This document shows, in pieces, positions 50,417 through 61,342 of a stretch of 64,000 nucleotides of DNA. The notes below the pieces were generated by a model that was not told where the DNA came from, did not search any database, and was given only the letters and a program-made list of their open reading frames with translations. Source of the stretch: Porphyra umbilicalis (Eukaryota; Rhodophyta; Bangiophyceae; Bangiales; Bangiaceae); assembly GCA_002049455.2 (NCBI GenBank), contig KV918769.1, positions 434,001 through 498,000 of the forward strand, read 5' to 3'. Each line of letters starts with the position of its first letter. The stretch's first letter is position 1. A program made the translations under genes and the position numbers.

Positions 50417-52761
50417 ATGGCCTCCTCGCGGTCGACTGCAGTGGCGCCGACCGAGGAGATGGCTTGCCCAAGTGCGGGGCGCGCCACGCCGGCGCCGGGT
50501 GGGACGCCGGCTTCGGCTACGGCCAAGTCGGGCAGCCCTGCGGCGGGGTCCCCGCGGGTGGGCAGGGCGCCGGGGAGTATGGGCGCCCCCAAGGCCAAGG
50601 CCTCGACGGCGGCCACCCCGCGGGTTGGCGGGGCGGCGGCGTCGGCAACTGCCACGCCGGCCGGCGCCACCAAGTCAAGTGGCGCGGCCGTGGCGGCGTC
50701 CCGGGGCAAGGCAGCCCGCCGGGCACGCCAGCTCAACGCCGCGCCCCCGAGCCGGGAGTCGTCGGCGGCGGAGAGTCAAGCAACCCAACCGCCGCCTCCC
50801 CCCCGCCGGTCCAAGTCGTCGGCAGGGGTCGGCGTCGGCCTCCCGCGCGTCAAGTGCGCCGATGCGTTCGGCTGGGGAGGACGCGGTCGGGTCCCGCGCG
50901 GAGGCGGCGCGCGTGCCGCTGCCGCCCAGCCGGCCGGCCACTCCCCCGGCGGCGGCAGCGGAGCCGGGCGAGGCGGGGGATGATCCCATGGAGCAGGAGT
51001 CCCCCACGCCGGTGCCGCGCCGGGAACGCTTACCGGCAGTGGGGGAGGCGGGGCTTGCGGGGCTGGGGGCGTTGGTTCAGTGGACGCCCCCGGCTGCCCC
51101 CAGTCAGATGGGGGAGTGCCGCTTGCGGGCGCTTTACTCGGCGATCCCGCTACCCAAGCAGGTCCTGCTTGGCAACGCTGGCTGGCGCGCCACCCCGTGC
51201 AGTACGAACTGCCTGCCGGGGTGGCCACGGACCTTTCCGCCGTACAGGAGGCGGGGGACGCGCCGTGGGTGGAGCGCGTGGCCGCGCGCCTGTCCAATGT
51301 TATGGACGGGGCCACCGCCGACGACGTGCCGCCCGTCGTGGCGTGGGAGTGGGCATGTTGCTCCCCCACGTACTTGGGGGAAGACGGACCCCCACTTCCA
51401 CCACCAGGACGCCCGCACCGAACGCCGGGTGCGGGAAGCGTCGGGCATCCTGGTGCGGGCCTCTCAATTGGAGAGCTTCCAGGTCCACACCTCGACGCGG
51501 CGGGCATACTACGTCCCGACGCCGTCCTGGTGGTCGGCCATGGAGGTGCCCTTCGGGTTCCCGGCCCGGATGCCGCGCAAAGTGGCCTACTTTGGCACTG
51601 CGCTCCGCCGGGGGGAGTCTACCCCGGCGGCGGCCATCCTCGCTACCCAGTGGGTGCTGGAGGTAGTGGGGGTTTAGTATGCCTCCGCCCGGACTAAGGG
51701 GTACCTCTGGCATCTGCCAGCCGCCATAGTGGGGCGTCTGGTGGGGCTCCGCCTCGCCAACGTGGCGGAGGGGGCCGGCCCGGACGCGCACGCCTACCTC
51801 AGCGAGTTGCCGCACCTTTACCAGTCTTTGGACTGGGAGGCGGCCGGGCCCTACCTGGCCCGCCGAGTGCGCGGGGAGGAGGGCGAGGCGCATTGGGCGT
51901 TTGTCCACTGTGACACACGCCTGGTGGCCGGGCGCATAGGCCTCCGTGAGGGCCTGGGTGACCTGGCCTACCCCTACTCGGCGGGGGTAACGGCGACGTC
52001 CTTCCCGCCCAACTTGGGTTGGGGTGCGCCGGGGGCCAGTGTCCCCCAGCAGCGCAAGCGTGCCCGAGGTACTGCCGAGCGCCCCCCTGCTCGTGGGGGC
52101 GCTGTCCGGCGGACCACCCGGGCGGGGGCATCCCCCGCTGGGCGGTCGGGCCGTCCGACGTTTGCCCCGCCGGGGGTGCCGAACTACCCGCCCCTTGGGG
52201 CGGGGCAGAGCCTCAGCTGGGGGTACGTCACCCCGCGGTGCGCCCACGCCTTGGCAATCACCTACCCAAGTGCGGCGGGGGCGCTGAGGGTGGCCCATGG
52301 GAGGCGATAGTTGCCTCCCTGGTGGACACCCTGGCGTGGGTCACCCGGGCGGCGGGGTCCGTACTGCGGGACTCCTCGTCCCCCCGGCTGCCGCAGCCGC
52401 GCAGTTCCTGGTGGACACCACCCCAGAGGCCATCGGGTACCAGATGGCCTCCCGCTTGGAGGGGCACGGCCAGCGGGTGGCGGCTGGGCCCGCGGGGACG
52501 TCGGCGGGCGGGGGCCCCAGTCGGGTCCCGTACGCCGGGGAGCCTGCGGGCTCGGCCGCGCCCTACCATGGGGGCGGCTACCCCTCCACTGGTGGGGGGT
52601 ACGCCGCGGCGGGGGCGGCACTGAGTAGGGTGCCGCGCTCGTCGTGGGGGCCGGGCCCCTCGGACCGGGGGTCGGCCCAGGAGTACCCGGACCACTCGGG
52701 TTACGACCAGTTTGGGGGGTACGTTCGCGACGACCGCCCGCACTCGCCGGGTAGGGAGTAG
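50417..52761 (+). pseudogene. Antisense ORF of gypsy element G2, decayed
   Basis: From ATG 50417 (MASSRSTAVAPTEEM) coding-like sequence continues in shifting frames to a stop at 52759. An Ala/Ser/Pro-rich basic N-terminal region runs to about 50980. Then come GECRLRALYSAIPLPKQVLL, APWVERVAARLSNVMDGA, RRAYYVPTPSWWSAMEVPF, a TAG at 51675-51677, LPAAIVGRLVGLRLANVAEG near 51717, a Pro/Arg-rich part and the tail YDQFGGYVRDDRPHSPGRE. The position (opposite strand, between pol and 3' LTR), length (2.35 kb versus 2.29 kb) and the LRL..(V/M)AEG segment match the ORF at 6563-8848 in element G1. Function unknown. Confidence 0.5.
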
Positions 52762-52904
52762 GTACCCAGGTTTGAGTGGGGCGCCGGGGCGCTCAGTGAG
52801 GCGCGACCCGGCCCCCTGTGGGCTTGTCCCTAGTAGGGTTGGATCTATTGTCGGGGGTGTGTGCGAGGGGTACCCCGTACTGAGGGTTGTTAGTTGTCTT
52901 ATAC

Positions 52905-55900
52905 CCTTCTTTTCATCGTGAGCCGGTGCCGCAAACAGTTCTGGCGGACCTTTTCAGCCGGGAGGTCCTCCACATAGTGCCAGGAGTCCTCCCGGGGTCC
53001 ATACCCGAACCACCTGACCTTGAGCATGAGTCGCTCTTGGTCATCGTACCCCTGTTTGACAAAGCGGTCGAAGACAGCCTCAATCTGTTAACTGGCCGAT
53101 GAGGGGCGGGACGGGACCCGCCACGCGGCCAGTGCCCGCGCCCACGCCGGGTCCCCCTGGGGTGGTTCCGGGGCCCGGGTGGCGTGGTTCCCATTGATGG
53201 TCCGGATACCATCGTCACTTTCGATGGTAAGCCGACGCCCGTCTGTCTTCAAGATCTGGTAGGTTCCCAGTGTCTTGAAGACGAGCTTACCCCTCTGGTT
53301 CTCGTGGGAGTTCACGAATACCCAGTCTCCGACTTGGAGGGCTTCGCGGCGAGTCTGCACGCGCTTGTCGAATGCTCGTTTGTACCGGGCCTGTGCCTTC
53401 TCCATGGTCTACCGTACTAGGGGGATAAGGGAGTCAAGGCGCTGGAGGAAATTCTCCTTGGCTCGCCCGGGGGTTACTATCTCCCCGGTGTCGGTACCCG
53501 CTGTAAGTCGCTCGAAGGCCACGGGAGTAAGCCGTCGGGGGCTTACGAACGCAAAGGGGATCTGCCCGGTGCTACTATGCACTTGCGAATTGTAAGCCGT
53601 TACTACCAGGCTTAAGTATCGGGACCACGTAACTACGTGGTCACTTACGTAGTGCCGTAGTTGCTTAACTAAGGTCTTATTAAACCGTTCGACCTGCCCA
53701 TTAGTTTGTGGGTGGTAAGGGGTGGCACAGTTAGTGTCAATACCCAGGGTCTTGAGTACCCCTTGTCAGAGTACGGCAGCAAATTGGGGTCCGTTATCCG
53801 ATAGAACTGAATCGGGGATCCCATAGCTAGCAACCCACGTGTCGAGGAATGCGCTGAGAACATTCAGAGCCGTGATGTCTCGAAGCGGGACCGCCCGAGT
53901 GTCCTTAGTAAATCGGTCACAAATAACTAGGATATACTCATATCCTTAGGTGGTCCTGGGCAGGGGGCCAAGTAAGTCAATGGCCAGCGCTGCGAAGGGT
54001 TCCGTGGCGGGGAACAACCTCATGAACGCTTTACTCTGCGTACCCATGAGCCGGTTTTTAGCACAGGTGGGGCAAGCTACCACCCACCCGAACACACCCA
54101 TCGCCAGCGAGGGCCAGTAGTATTGGTCCCGCAGGGTCTGGTACACGCGCGTCCCACCTGGATGCGCAGCCAAGGGGGAGGAGTGCTCCGCCCGTAACAC
54201 GTCCTTGACTAGGGACTGGGGGACCAGTACCTGCTGGGTCCCCTCGCGGTGTCCGCGGCTGCACAACAACCCGTCTGCGTTCTCGTAGAAGCGCGTGGGG
54301 GTGAGGGTGTCAAGTAACTTCTTGACCACCTGACAGAACTCGTCTGTCGCCTGCTTCTGGACTAGTTCGCCCAGGGGTATGCGGGCAGTCTCCCTGTTCT
54401 CGGGGAGTCGGGGGTCGAGTAACGCCCCCGATCGAGTGGTCACCCCGACTGTGGGGATCTCCTGGAAGATGGGTCCCGTGTCCAGCCCCTCAGTCGGGAT
54501 GCGGGACAGAGCGTCGGCCACCGCATGTTGGGGGCCGGGCTTGTACTCCACATCAAAGTCGAGCTCCGAGAGGAGCATGCGCGAACGATTGAGTCGATTG
54601 TTGGTGCAGGCCGTCGTGGTTAGTATCCACTTCAGTGCCTTGTGGTCACACCGGATGAGGAGCTTGGTGCCTTCGATGTACGGTCGTAGTAAACCGACCG
54701 CCCCCACCACACCTAGTCCCTCAATCTCGGTGACGGTGTAGTTCTTCTCCGCCGGTAGTAGGCACTTACTGAAGTTGCCTACGGGTAGGTACTTGCCATT
54801 GGGTTGCTGCTGTAGTAGGCAGCACCCTAGCTGGTCGTTGCTAGCGTCCACATCGATGATGTACTTCCCCTCCTTGCGCGGTATCGCAAGGATGGGCGGG
54901 TGGCATAGCTGTTCGCGTAGTTTGTCGAACGCGTTCTGTTCCTCCGGAGTAGGGGGACTCAACCGCTTCGGAAGCTTTACGCTGTTCAAGTTGTTCAGCG
55001 GCTTCGCGGTCTTAGCAAAGTCTACCGTGAACCGACGGTCGACATTGCACATCCCCAGAAAACTCCTAAGTTGGGTTTGGGTCTGGGGAATGCTGGCCTT
55101 CTTGATGGCCTTGAGGTTCTTCTCGTTCACACTCAAGCGTCCTGGCCGTACTACATGGCCAAGGTCCTCCACCTCGTTAGTCAAGAGGTGGCACTTCTGT
55201 GCCTTGAGGGTGACCCCGTGCTTCCCGAGTAAGGTGAGCAAAGTGTCCAAGCGGGACAGGTGCGAATTGGCATCGGCGGAGAAGATGATGAGGTCGTCTA
55301 AGTAGACGAGCACATTCTGCCACTTGACTCCGGATAGGATCATGTCAATAGCCCGCTGAAAAGTGGCAGGGGCATTGCACAGGCCAAACGGAAGACGCGT
55401 ACACTGGTACGTCCCAAAGTGGGAAGGGAATGCCGTCTTCGGCTTATCCTCCTCGGCCAGGGGGATCTGCCAGGACCACGCGTTGCAGTCCAACGTGGGG
55501 AAGAACTCCGCATCCCCTAAGGAGTCGAGGCAGTCGTCCACCCGGGGTAGTGGATACGAGTCGCGTACTGTGCGCTCGTTCAACTGCCGATAGTCGATGC
55601 AGAACCGGGGACTCCCGTCGGGCTTCGGGATGAGTACCACCGGGCTAGCCCATTCACTCTGGCTGGGCTCTATAACTTCGAGCTTGAGCATTCGGTCGAC
55701 TTGGGCCTTGATGAGTTTCCTAGTTCGGGGACCCCTCCGGTAGGGGTTGAGCCGGACGGGCTTGGAGCCCGGCTTTAACTCGATCCGGTGCTCCGTGGCC
55801 TTGATGGAGCCCAAGTGCCCACTCCAGAGGGCTCGGTGCTTCACCAGTAGGGCGAGCACTTGAGGCCGCAGCCCCTCGGGCACGTTCGAAGTATGAACGT

Positions 55901-56819
55901 GGGGCTCCTCCAGGGGGTCCGTTGCGTCGGGCGCGGTGGTCGGACTAGGGCTGAGTGCAGCCCAGTCCTCTCGGGATATGGCGGCTACCGTACCGGAGTA
56001 GGCCGACATATGCCCCATGACCATGCCCTTGGGGAGTCGCTTACTCGTGTTCCCCGTATGGGTTACCTCCACCCACGACGTCTGGTTGGCGGTGCAGTCC
56101 ATGGTGCCAGTTGCAACATGCACGCGGTGGCGCCCATACACTTGATGGCGCTGGGTGATGACCCCATTCCCTTGGAATGACGTCTGTACTGGGACGTATC
56201 CCCGGGACCTCGGGGGTATAACCACCTCGTGTGCTAGGTGCACCTTGGTGTTTGCCTCACTAGCGGCCCCCGACTGGGGTTGGTCCGCCCGGGCATACGA
56301 CACCGTCTTACCCCGACGGAGGATGGGGACCCTACATCCGTTTAGTAACCGGATGTACCAATTGGGCCCGCAAATATTGGGGACAATGACGTCAGTGTAG
56401 TCGGTCCCTAGGAGTAGGGGGAACGACATGCCCGGCACTACCCCACACGTGACTGGGGTGGAGTAAATGCCGACTCGCACCGTAAGAGTCACGGTGCCCG
56501 TGATGGGAAGGAGTCCCCCATTCACGTCAAACAACTGGGCGGTCGCCGCGTCTAAGGGCGCCACCTCCATCTCCGGGGGGAGTAGCGCTTCCCGCACTAG
56601 GGAGACACACGACCCCGTGTCGACTATGACGCGGAGGGCTAGCGCACGCCCCGCGTCCAGCCAGACGCGACTGGCCACCTGGTAGTTGGACCCCGTCAGG
56701 ATGGCCACCACATTCTGGCCGCTTACCCCCTTCGGGAGGGGTGCGTCCCGGGGGTGGATCCCCTTGGGTCGGGATAGGATGCGTACTGGCATCTTATTCA
56801 CGTCCCGGGTTGGGTCCAC
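52905..56819 (-). pseudogene. pol: pol polyprotein of gypsy element G2
   Basis: Protease IVDTGSCVSLV near 56620. RT: VVLIPKPDGSPRFCIDYRQL (20 shown), TLDCNAWSWQIP, GLCNAPATFQRAID and YLDDLIIF near 55290. RNase H: IIDVDASNDQLGCCLL, LIRCDHKALKWIL, DALSRIP. Integrase zinc finger H-x-H...C-x-x-C near 54060-54180, then AIDLLGPLPRTT and TAA at 53946-53948. The core continues in the same frame (YILVICDRFTK, PYHPQTNGQVERFN) through TGA at 53766-53768 and TAG at 53409-53411. GDWVFVNSHENQ is near 53330. A chromodomain, LKVRWFGYGPREDSW near 52990, lies in another frame. There is no C-terminal Dam-like tail, unlike element G1. Four lesions mean no functional product. Confidence 0.9.
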
Positions 56820-56941
56820 CGGTTGCCGCGGGGAGGGCCCAACACCGGTGGTTACTCGTTTCCCTCCTCGGACTCAGAGGTGGTGGTGGGTCCGCAATTG
56901 GGCTCGGTATGCGGTTCCCGCTTCTCAAGCGGCGTCGCCTC

Positions 56942-59107
56942 CTAGCCGCTTGAGCTGGAGTCCTCGTGGGGAGTGGCAACGGCTACTCGCCGGCCCGCTG
57001 GCGGGGTATCGCGGGAGCCCGAGGACGTCCCGAGAGGGGACCACCGACTGGCTATGGCCAATCGGTCGCGTAGGCGTGCGTCCAAGTCGGGGCACACCTC
57101 GGCCCAATGGCCCACCTTGCCACACTGCCAGCAAGGGTACTCTTCCGACCGGGATTTGGGTCGGGAAGGCTCATCCCTCGGTCGAGAGCGGTAGCGCGGG
57201 TTGTCGTTGCCCCCGGGAGTCGAGCCGCCCGAAGTCTTGGGTCGGGACCCATCGTACCGGGGGCCCGGAGTGGGGGCACCCACGGACCCGACGGTCCGGA
57301 CAGGGGCGTCCCGCAGTTGATAACCCCGCGTCCCCCCGGTGATCCGGGGAAGGGCGGCCGCACGAGCTTGCCGCCGGAGACGGGCCTCCTCCGCGAGCGC
57401 TTCTCGCTCCTTGGTCCGCTCCTTGTGCTGCTCAAGTCGTAGCCAGCGGTGTTCGTCGCCCTTAGTCTGGGCGACGCGAGCCAGCTCCTCCATAGTCATG
57501 CCGGGGGTGTTGCGCTCGCGCACAGTGGCGCGCGTCGCGCGGTGGACACCTTCCACAAAGCGCCCCTTGAGGGCGCCCTCCCCGTACATGAACCCGCACT
57601 CGGTGTTGAGGCGGTGGAGGCGCTCGGCAAAGGATAACTTGTCCTCGTCGTCCCGTTGGACCGCGACGTTCAGGGTCTCGACTAGAGTAGCCACCGAGGC
57701 CTCGTCGACGTGACGCCGAATCATCCAGTTGATGAGCTCCAAGTATGACGTGACCTCGCCGGGGTTACCCGCCCGGCGAGTGGGCATAACCATCATCACC
57801 TCTGACTTGAGAGGTTCCTTCGTAAAGTCTTGAAGGATGTAAAAGGCTTCGCCTTCGGAGATGTTGTTGTCGTCACAGGCCTTGGCAAACTTGCGCAAGA
57901 ACTGGAAGACCTTGGCCGGGGGGGAACCATCCCACTCGTCGTTCACCCCGAAGGACTGAGCCACCTCTTTCTTGCGCCGGCCAAGAGTACGGGCCTGGCG
58001 CCGCGTGTAGGCAACCGACTTGTTGTCTAGCGCGTAGGTCTCGCAATCGAAAATCACCCGGTAGTACGCGTGGTTCATCACAATCTTGGGCGCCACCACC
58101 CGAGTTGGGGGTGTTGGGGTGGTTTGAGTAGGCCACCCCCCAGCCTCTGGACCGGTCGCGCAGGAGAGCTGCGTCGGGAACCCCGGGTCAATACCCCGGG
58201 GTAACTCTCGCGCCGCTCCCCCGCCTTGCACACCCTCCGCCGAGTCAGGAATCGGTTGGGCCCTCGAGTCAATACCCCGAGTGCCCTCCCTCACCGTCGA
58301 CGGTGGGGGGGTAGCACGGAACGCACCAAGTAGGGCCGCAACTGCTGACTCGTCCCCCGAGCGGGAGACGTCAGTGGTCGACGACGAAGACGAGTTGTCG
58401 CGTCGGCGCCGACGAGCAGAGCGTCGGGCTCGGCCCCGCCGCTCAGCGGGCCTGGGCGTAGAGCCCCTCAACATCGTAACTAGCGATCGCGTAACTTCGG
58501 ACCGAACGACCTCGGCCACGGCGTCTCGCCACTCGAGACCAGAACCATCCCTGGCACACCGTGAGCCTGGGGGAGCACGACTAGAGCTCCCGCCTGCAGG
58601 CTCCCGTGCCGATCCTGGAATCGCCCCCCCCTCCCAAGCACCGAGAGGGGATCTCCCACCGGGCCCGAGGGCCGGGGGACCGATACCGTGGCTCCCGGCG
58701 CCGTGCTCAAGCGCCGGGGCACCCTTGGCACTCCGTGAACCTGGGGGAGCACGACTAGAGCTCCCACCCACAGGTTCCCGTGCCGGTGGTGGCACAGACC
58801 CACCGCCCCACGTGGTAACGTCGGGCAGCTGTCCTACGCCGAAATGAGTGCCAGCACCCGACAGGACCGCCTCAAGGTGAGTACTACCCGAGGGGGCGCC
58901 TGCCGGGGGGCGAGTCTCAGTCGGATCGAGGCCCGGGGGCAAGGGATGGAACAAAGTCCGCGCCCCGCGGGCACCCGCATCCGTGGTGCCGGCACTGAGA
59001 TGGCGATCGTCAACCGACGATCCGCCTCCGGGGGGGGTACTCTCATCCGCCCCGGCACCAGGGACCTCGACACCAGGGGGGTCTCCATTCCCCCCCCCAT
59101 CGGCCAT
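56942..59107 (-). CDS. gag: gag of gypsy element G2
   Basis: ATG at 59107-59105 (MADGGGNGDPPG) in a frame open to 56942. The N-terminal 300 residues are Gly/Pro/Ser-rich and contain a duplicated block (EPVGGSSSRAPPGSR and EPAGGSSSRAPPGSR near 58760 and 58590). A retrotransposon-gag-like helical region (58080-57450) includes VFQFLRKFAKACDDNNISEG, SYLELINWMIRRHVDEASVA (20 shown) and DKLSFAERLHRLNTECGFMYG (partly shown). A CCHC knuckle CWQCGKVGHWAEVC is near 57125. The frame is intact although pol is not. It is not obviously the same gag family as element G1. Confidence 0.85.
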   Translation of the reverse strand: MADGGGNGDPPGVEVPGAGADESTPPGGGSSVDDRHLSAGTTDAGARGARTLFHPLPPGLDPTETRPPAGAPSGSTHLEAVLSGAGTHFGVGQLPDVTTWGGGSVPPPAREPVGGSSSRAPPGSRSAKGAPALEHGAGSHGIGPPALGPGGRSPLGAWEGGAIPGSAREPAGGSSSRAPPGSRCARDGSGLEWRDAVAEVVRSEVTRSLVTMLRGSTPRPAERRGRARRSARRRRRDNSSSSSTTDVSRSGDESAVAALLGAFRATPPPSTVREGTRGIDSRAQPIPDSAEGVQGGGAARELPRGIDPGFPTQLSCATGPEAGGWPTQTTPTPPTRVVAPKIVMNHAYYRVIFDCETYALDNKSVAYTRRQARTLGRRKKEVAQSFGVNDEWDGSPPAKVFQFLRKFAKACDDNNISEGEAFYILQDFTKEPLKSEVMMVMPTRRAGNPGEVTSYLELINWMIRRHVDEASVATLVETLNVAVQRDDEDKLSFAERLHRLNTECGFMYGEGALKGRFVEGVHRATRATVRERNTPGMTMEELARVAQTKGDEHRWLRLEQHKERTKEREALAEEARLRRQARAAALPRITGGTRGYQLRDAPVRTVGSVGAPTPGPRYDGSRPKTSGGSTPGGNDNPRYRSRPRDEPSRPKSRSEEYPCWQCGKVGHWAEVCPDLDARLRDRLAIASRWSPLGTSSGSRDTPPAGRRVAVATPHEDSSSSG

Positions 59108-60596
59108 CGACCCGGCCGGACTCAGCCGAACCTGGCGTTGCGGGGCACCGCCCGCAGCGCTAGGCACCAAGGGGAGGAGGACCAACTAGGTTCCCCCCGA
59201 GGCGGGTTGGCGCACCGCCACCACCCCGAGGAAGGTTGAGTTGCCTTCCTCCCCTGCACTGCGGGTCGGTATTTCATCGCCGGGATAGTTCTTAATTTGC
59301 CGGCTTGTAAATCTATAACGAGTAGACGCGAAAGAATGTTTTGAGATAGCCATGCAAAGCTCCTGTGAGATGGCCTCAGCATGATTCGGAGGATCATGTG
59401 CACAAAAGTTCCGCGGATCAGCGAAAATCCTACATTTCAGATTGCCTGATTCTCGAGTGACCTCTGTGATTCGGCAGTTCATCACTACAGTTCTGGACTC
59501 GTTCAACGGATCATCTTCGGGACTGACTCTGGCATCGTTCCAGAAGCAGTGTCATCCTGACCCACGGATCATCTCGGGGACTGTCATTCGAACAAAATGT
59601 GAGGACTTGTTCAACTGATAGTCTGACTGCCTCTTCGGCAAACAAAATGCCTGCCTATTTCGTCAACAGTGTGAACACAAACCTGTGGACATTTTCTTCG
59701 TTCAGAGCAATGCCCAACTTGCAATCTGACACATCACTCATGCGCTTGAGAAACTGGTGCGAGTGCTTCTGAACCGTATAGAACCGGGGGATTGCGAGTT
59801 CGGGACGTGCTGCGTTAGGACGAAAGGGGACGAGATTGCCACTGAGCTGAGAACGAATTTACTGCGCGTGAAGGAGACCCAATCATTGATAAATCGGGAC
59901 TGGGTGCGTCCGGGACTTCACGGTATTCTCCATGTGCGAGCCGACGCATGTTTACGCAGTTCCCATCCCCTCTGCGCCGGGAAACAGCGTGTCGGTCGCA
60001 CGACTACCAAGTAACATTGAGGTTCCCGCTGCACACGCTTTGTGGCCCAGGAGCGACGCCCCATGGGCAGGTCTTGCTCTCTGATCGGTTTCGGCAGACC
60101 CTCCTCACGACGTCACTCGAAGTAGTCTAGGCTATCATCTACGATCGAGTCCTTGAGGCAGGAATCTAGATCAATCTTGCGCACTCGTTCACTCAATCTA
60201 TGACGACAATCCCCAGGATGATTATACTCCGACGCCAGGATAGTCCTGAGCACGATCCTCAGGATGATCTTACTCCCAATTCAGGACAGTTCTCAGCACG
60301 ATACGCCGAACGATTAGAACCAGCGAATCGGAAAGATCCTTCATGAGCATGGGGCAGCAACTTCGCTGGACAATTGCCAAATCTGCAGGTGCTGGTGTGA
60401 GGATAATTCCCACTGAACATCGGTGCAGATGGTATTCGAGCACTTCTGAACTCCACTGCGGGCTCTGTATCCGAGATCAACAAAAAGTGGGCATCATTGG
60501 ATCGCATGATCGATGTGCGACTGTTCTGCGAACCATCGGTGGGCGTGTTCGAATCTCGCAGTTCCCAGTTTTAAGGAATCGGGGACAAAACGCTGT
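59108..60596 (-). other. 5' leader of gypsy element G2
   Basis: About 1.5 kb between PBS and gag without an ORF, less GC-rich than the rest of the element. Contains repeated GGATCATC/AGGATGAT motifs (for example near 59508, 59565, 60217 and 60260), possibly RNA structural or packaging elements; this is inference. Confidence 0.5.
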
Positions 60597-60610
60597 GTGC
60601 TGCTCCACCA
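60597..60610 (-). promoter_or_regulatory. Primer-binding site of gypsy element G2
   Basis: Plus-strand GTGCTGCTCCACCA ends two bases before the LTR; coding strand TGGTGGAGCAGCAC. Shares TGGTGGAGCA with element G1, so the same tRNA type is probably used. Confidence 0.7.
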
Positions 60611-60612
60611 AA

Positions 60613-61342
60613 TGTGACAGCACGCTCAGCCCACCCCGCCCGGTTGGGGGGGAGGGCGAGCCAAACCGTGTCGCCGGGTAGTCCTGTCGGGGAATACCCG
60701 CCCCGGAAAGAAACCCCGAAGAGCACACACGCTCGGCGTCGACCGGGGGAAGGCGCCCCGAGCGACAAACACGAGTTGTGTGACCGGAAGTTTACTTGCC
60801 CGCGTCGAAGGCCTCGAGGCGACACTCACGCCTCACCCTCTTATCCCATCCGTTCCCCTTGGACCCTCGGAAAACCCTCCTCAGACACCCTCAAAGGACC
60901 CTCGGAAAGCCCTCCCCCGACTCCCTCAAAGGACCCTCGGGAAACCCTCCTCAGACACCATGAAAGGACCCACGGAAAGCCCTCTCCTTAGGGCCCAATG
61001 GGCCCATAACCCGGAGGACGGCCGAAGCCTCAAATACCGCCTTGAGTAGAAGCGGGGGGAAGGGTGCTACGTGACACTCTCGCGGCGCCCCGGAGTCAGG
61101 GGCACAAAGTAACATAAGTCGATAATCCAAGTTGGGTTGACACAAATTTAGGCCCTTAAGTAGGGGCCCGCTCGAGGGGGTTACGAATCCCAGAAAAGTA
61201 TTGGGATTGCGGTTGTGGTTGGTGAGCCACGAGATGATCACAAGTGAGTCGCCAACGGAACAATTTGAAATAGGCGTTAGTGGGGCATATTTCCGAGGAA
61301 TCTGGATCCCGGTGTGTGGGGGCCATGGTACGGACCGTCACG
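60613..61342 (-). repeat. 5' LTR of gypsy element G2 (730 bp)
   Basis: Starts TGTGACAGCACG and ends CCGTCACG (the other LTR has CCGTCACA). Same length and internal 33-bp repeats (60860-60985) as the left LTR. The terminal hairpin is damaged here. Confidence 0.9.

Larger units (their letters stand above)
49087..61342 (-). mobile_element. Ty3/gypsy chromovirus (element G2) inserted in the satellite array
   Basis: Both LTRs are complete (730 bp each) and flanked by a perfect 5-bp duplication AAAAC (49082-49086; 61343-61347). Minus-strand order: 5' LTR, PBS, 1.5-kb leader, gag, pol with chromodomain, antisense ORF region, polypurine tract, 3' LTR. The LTRs differ at roughly 4-5% of positions by eye, and pol carries three nonsense codons plus a frameshift, so the element is old and inactive. 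Confidence 0.95.
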
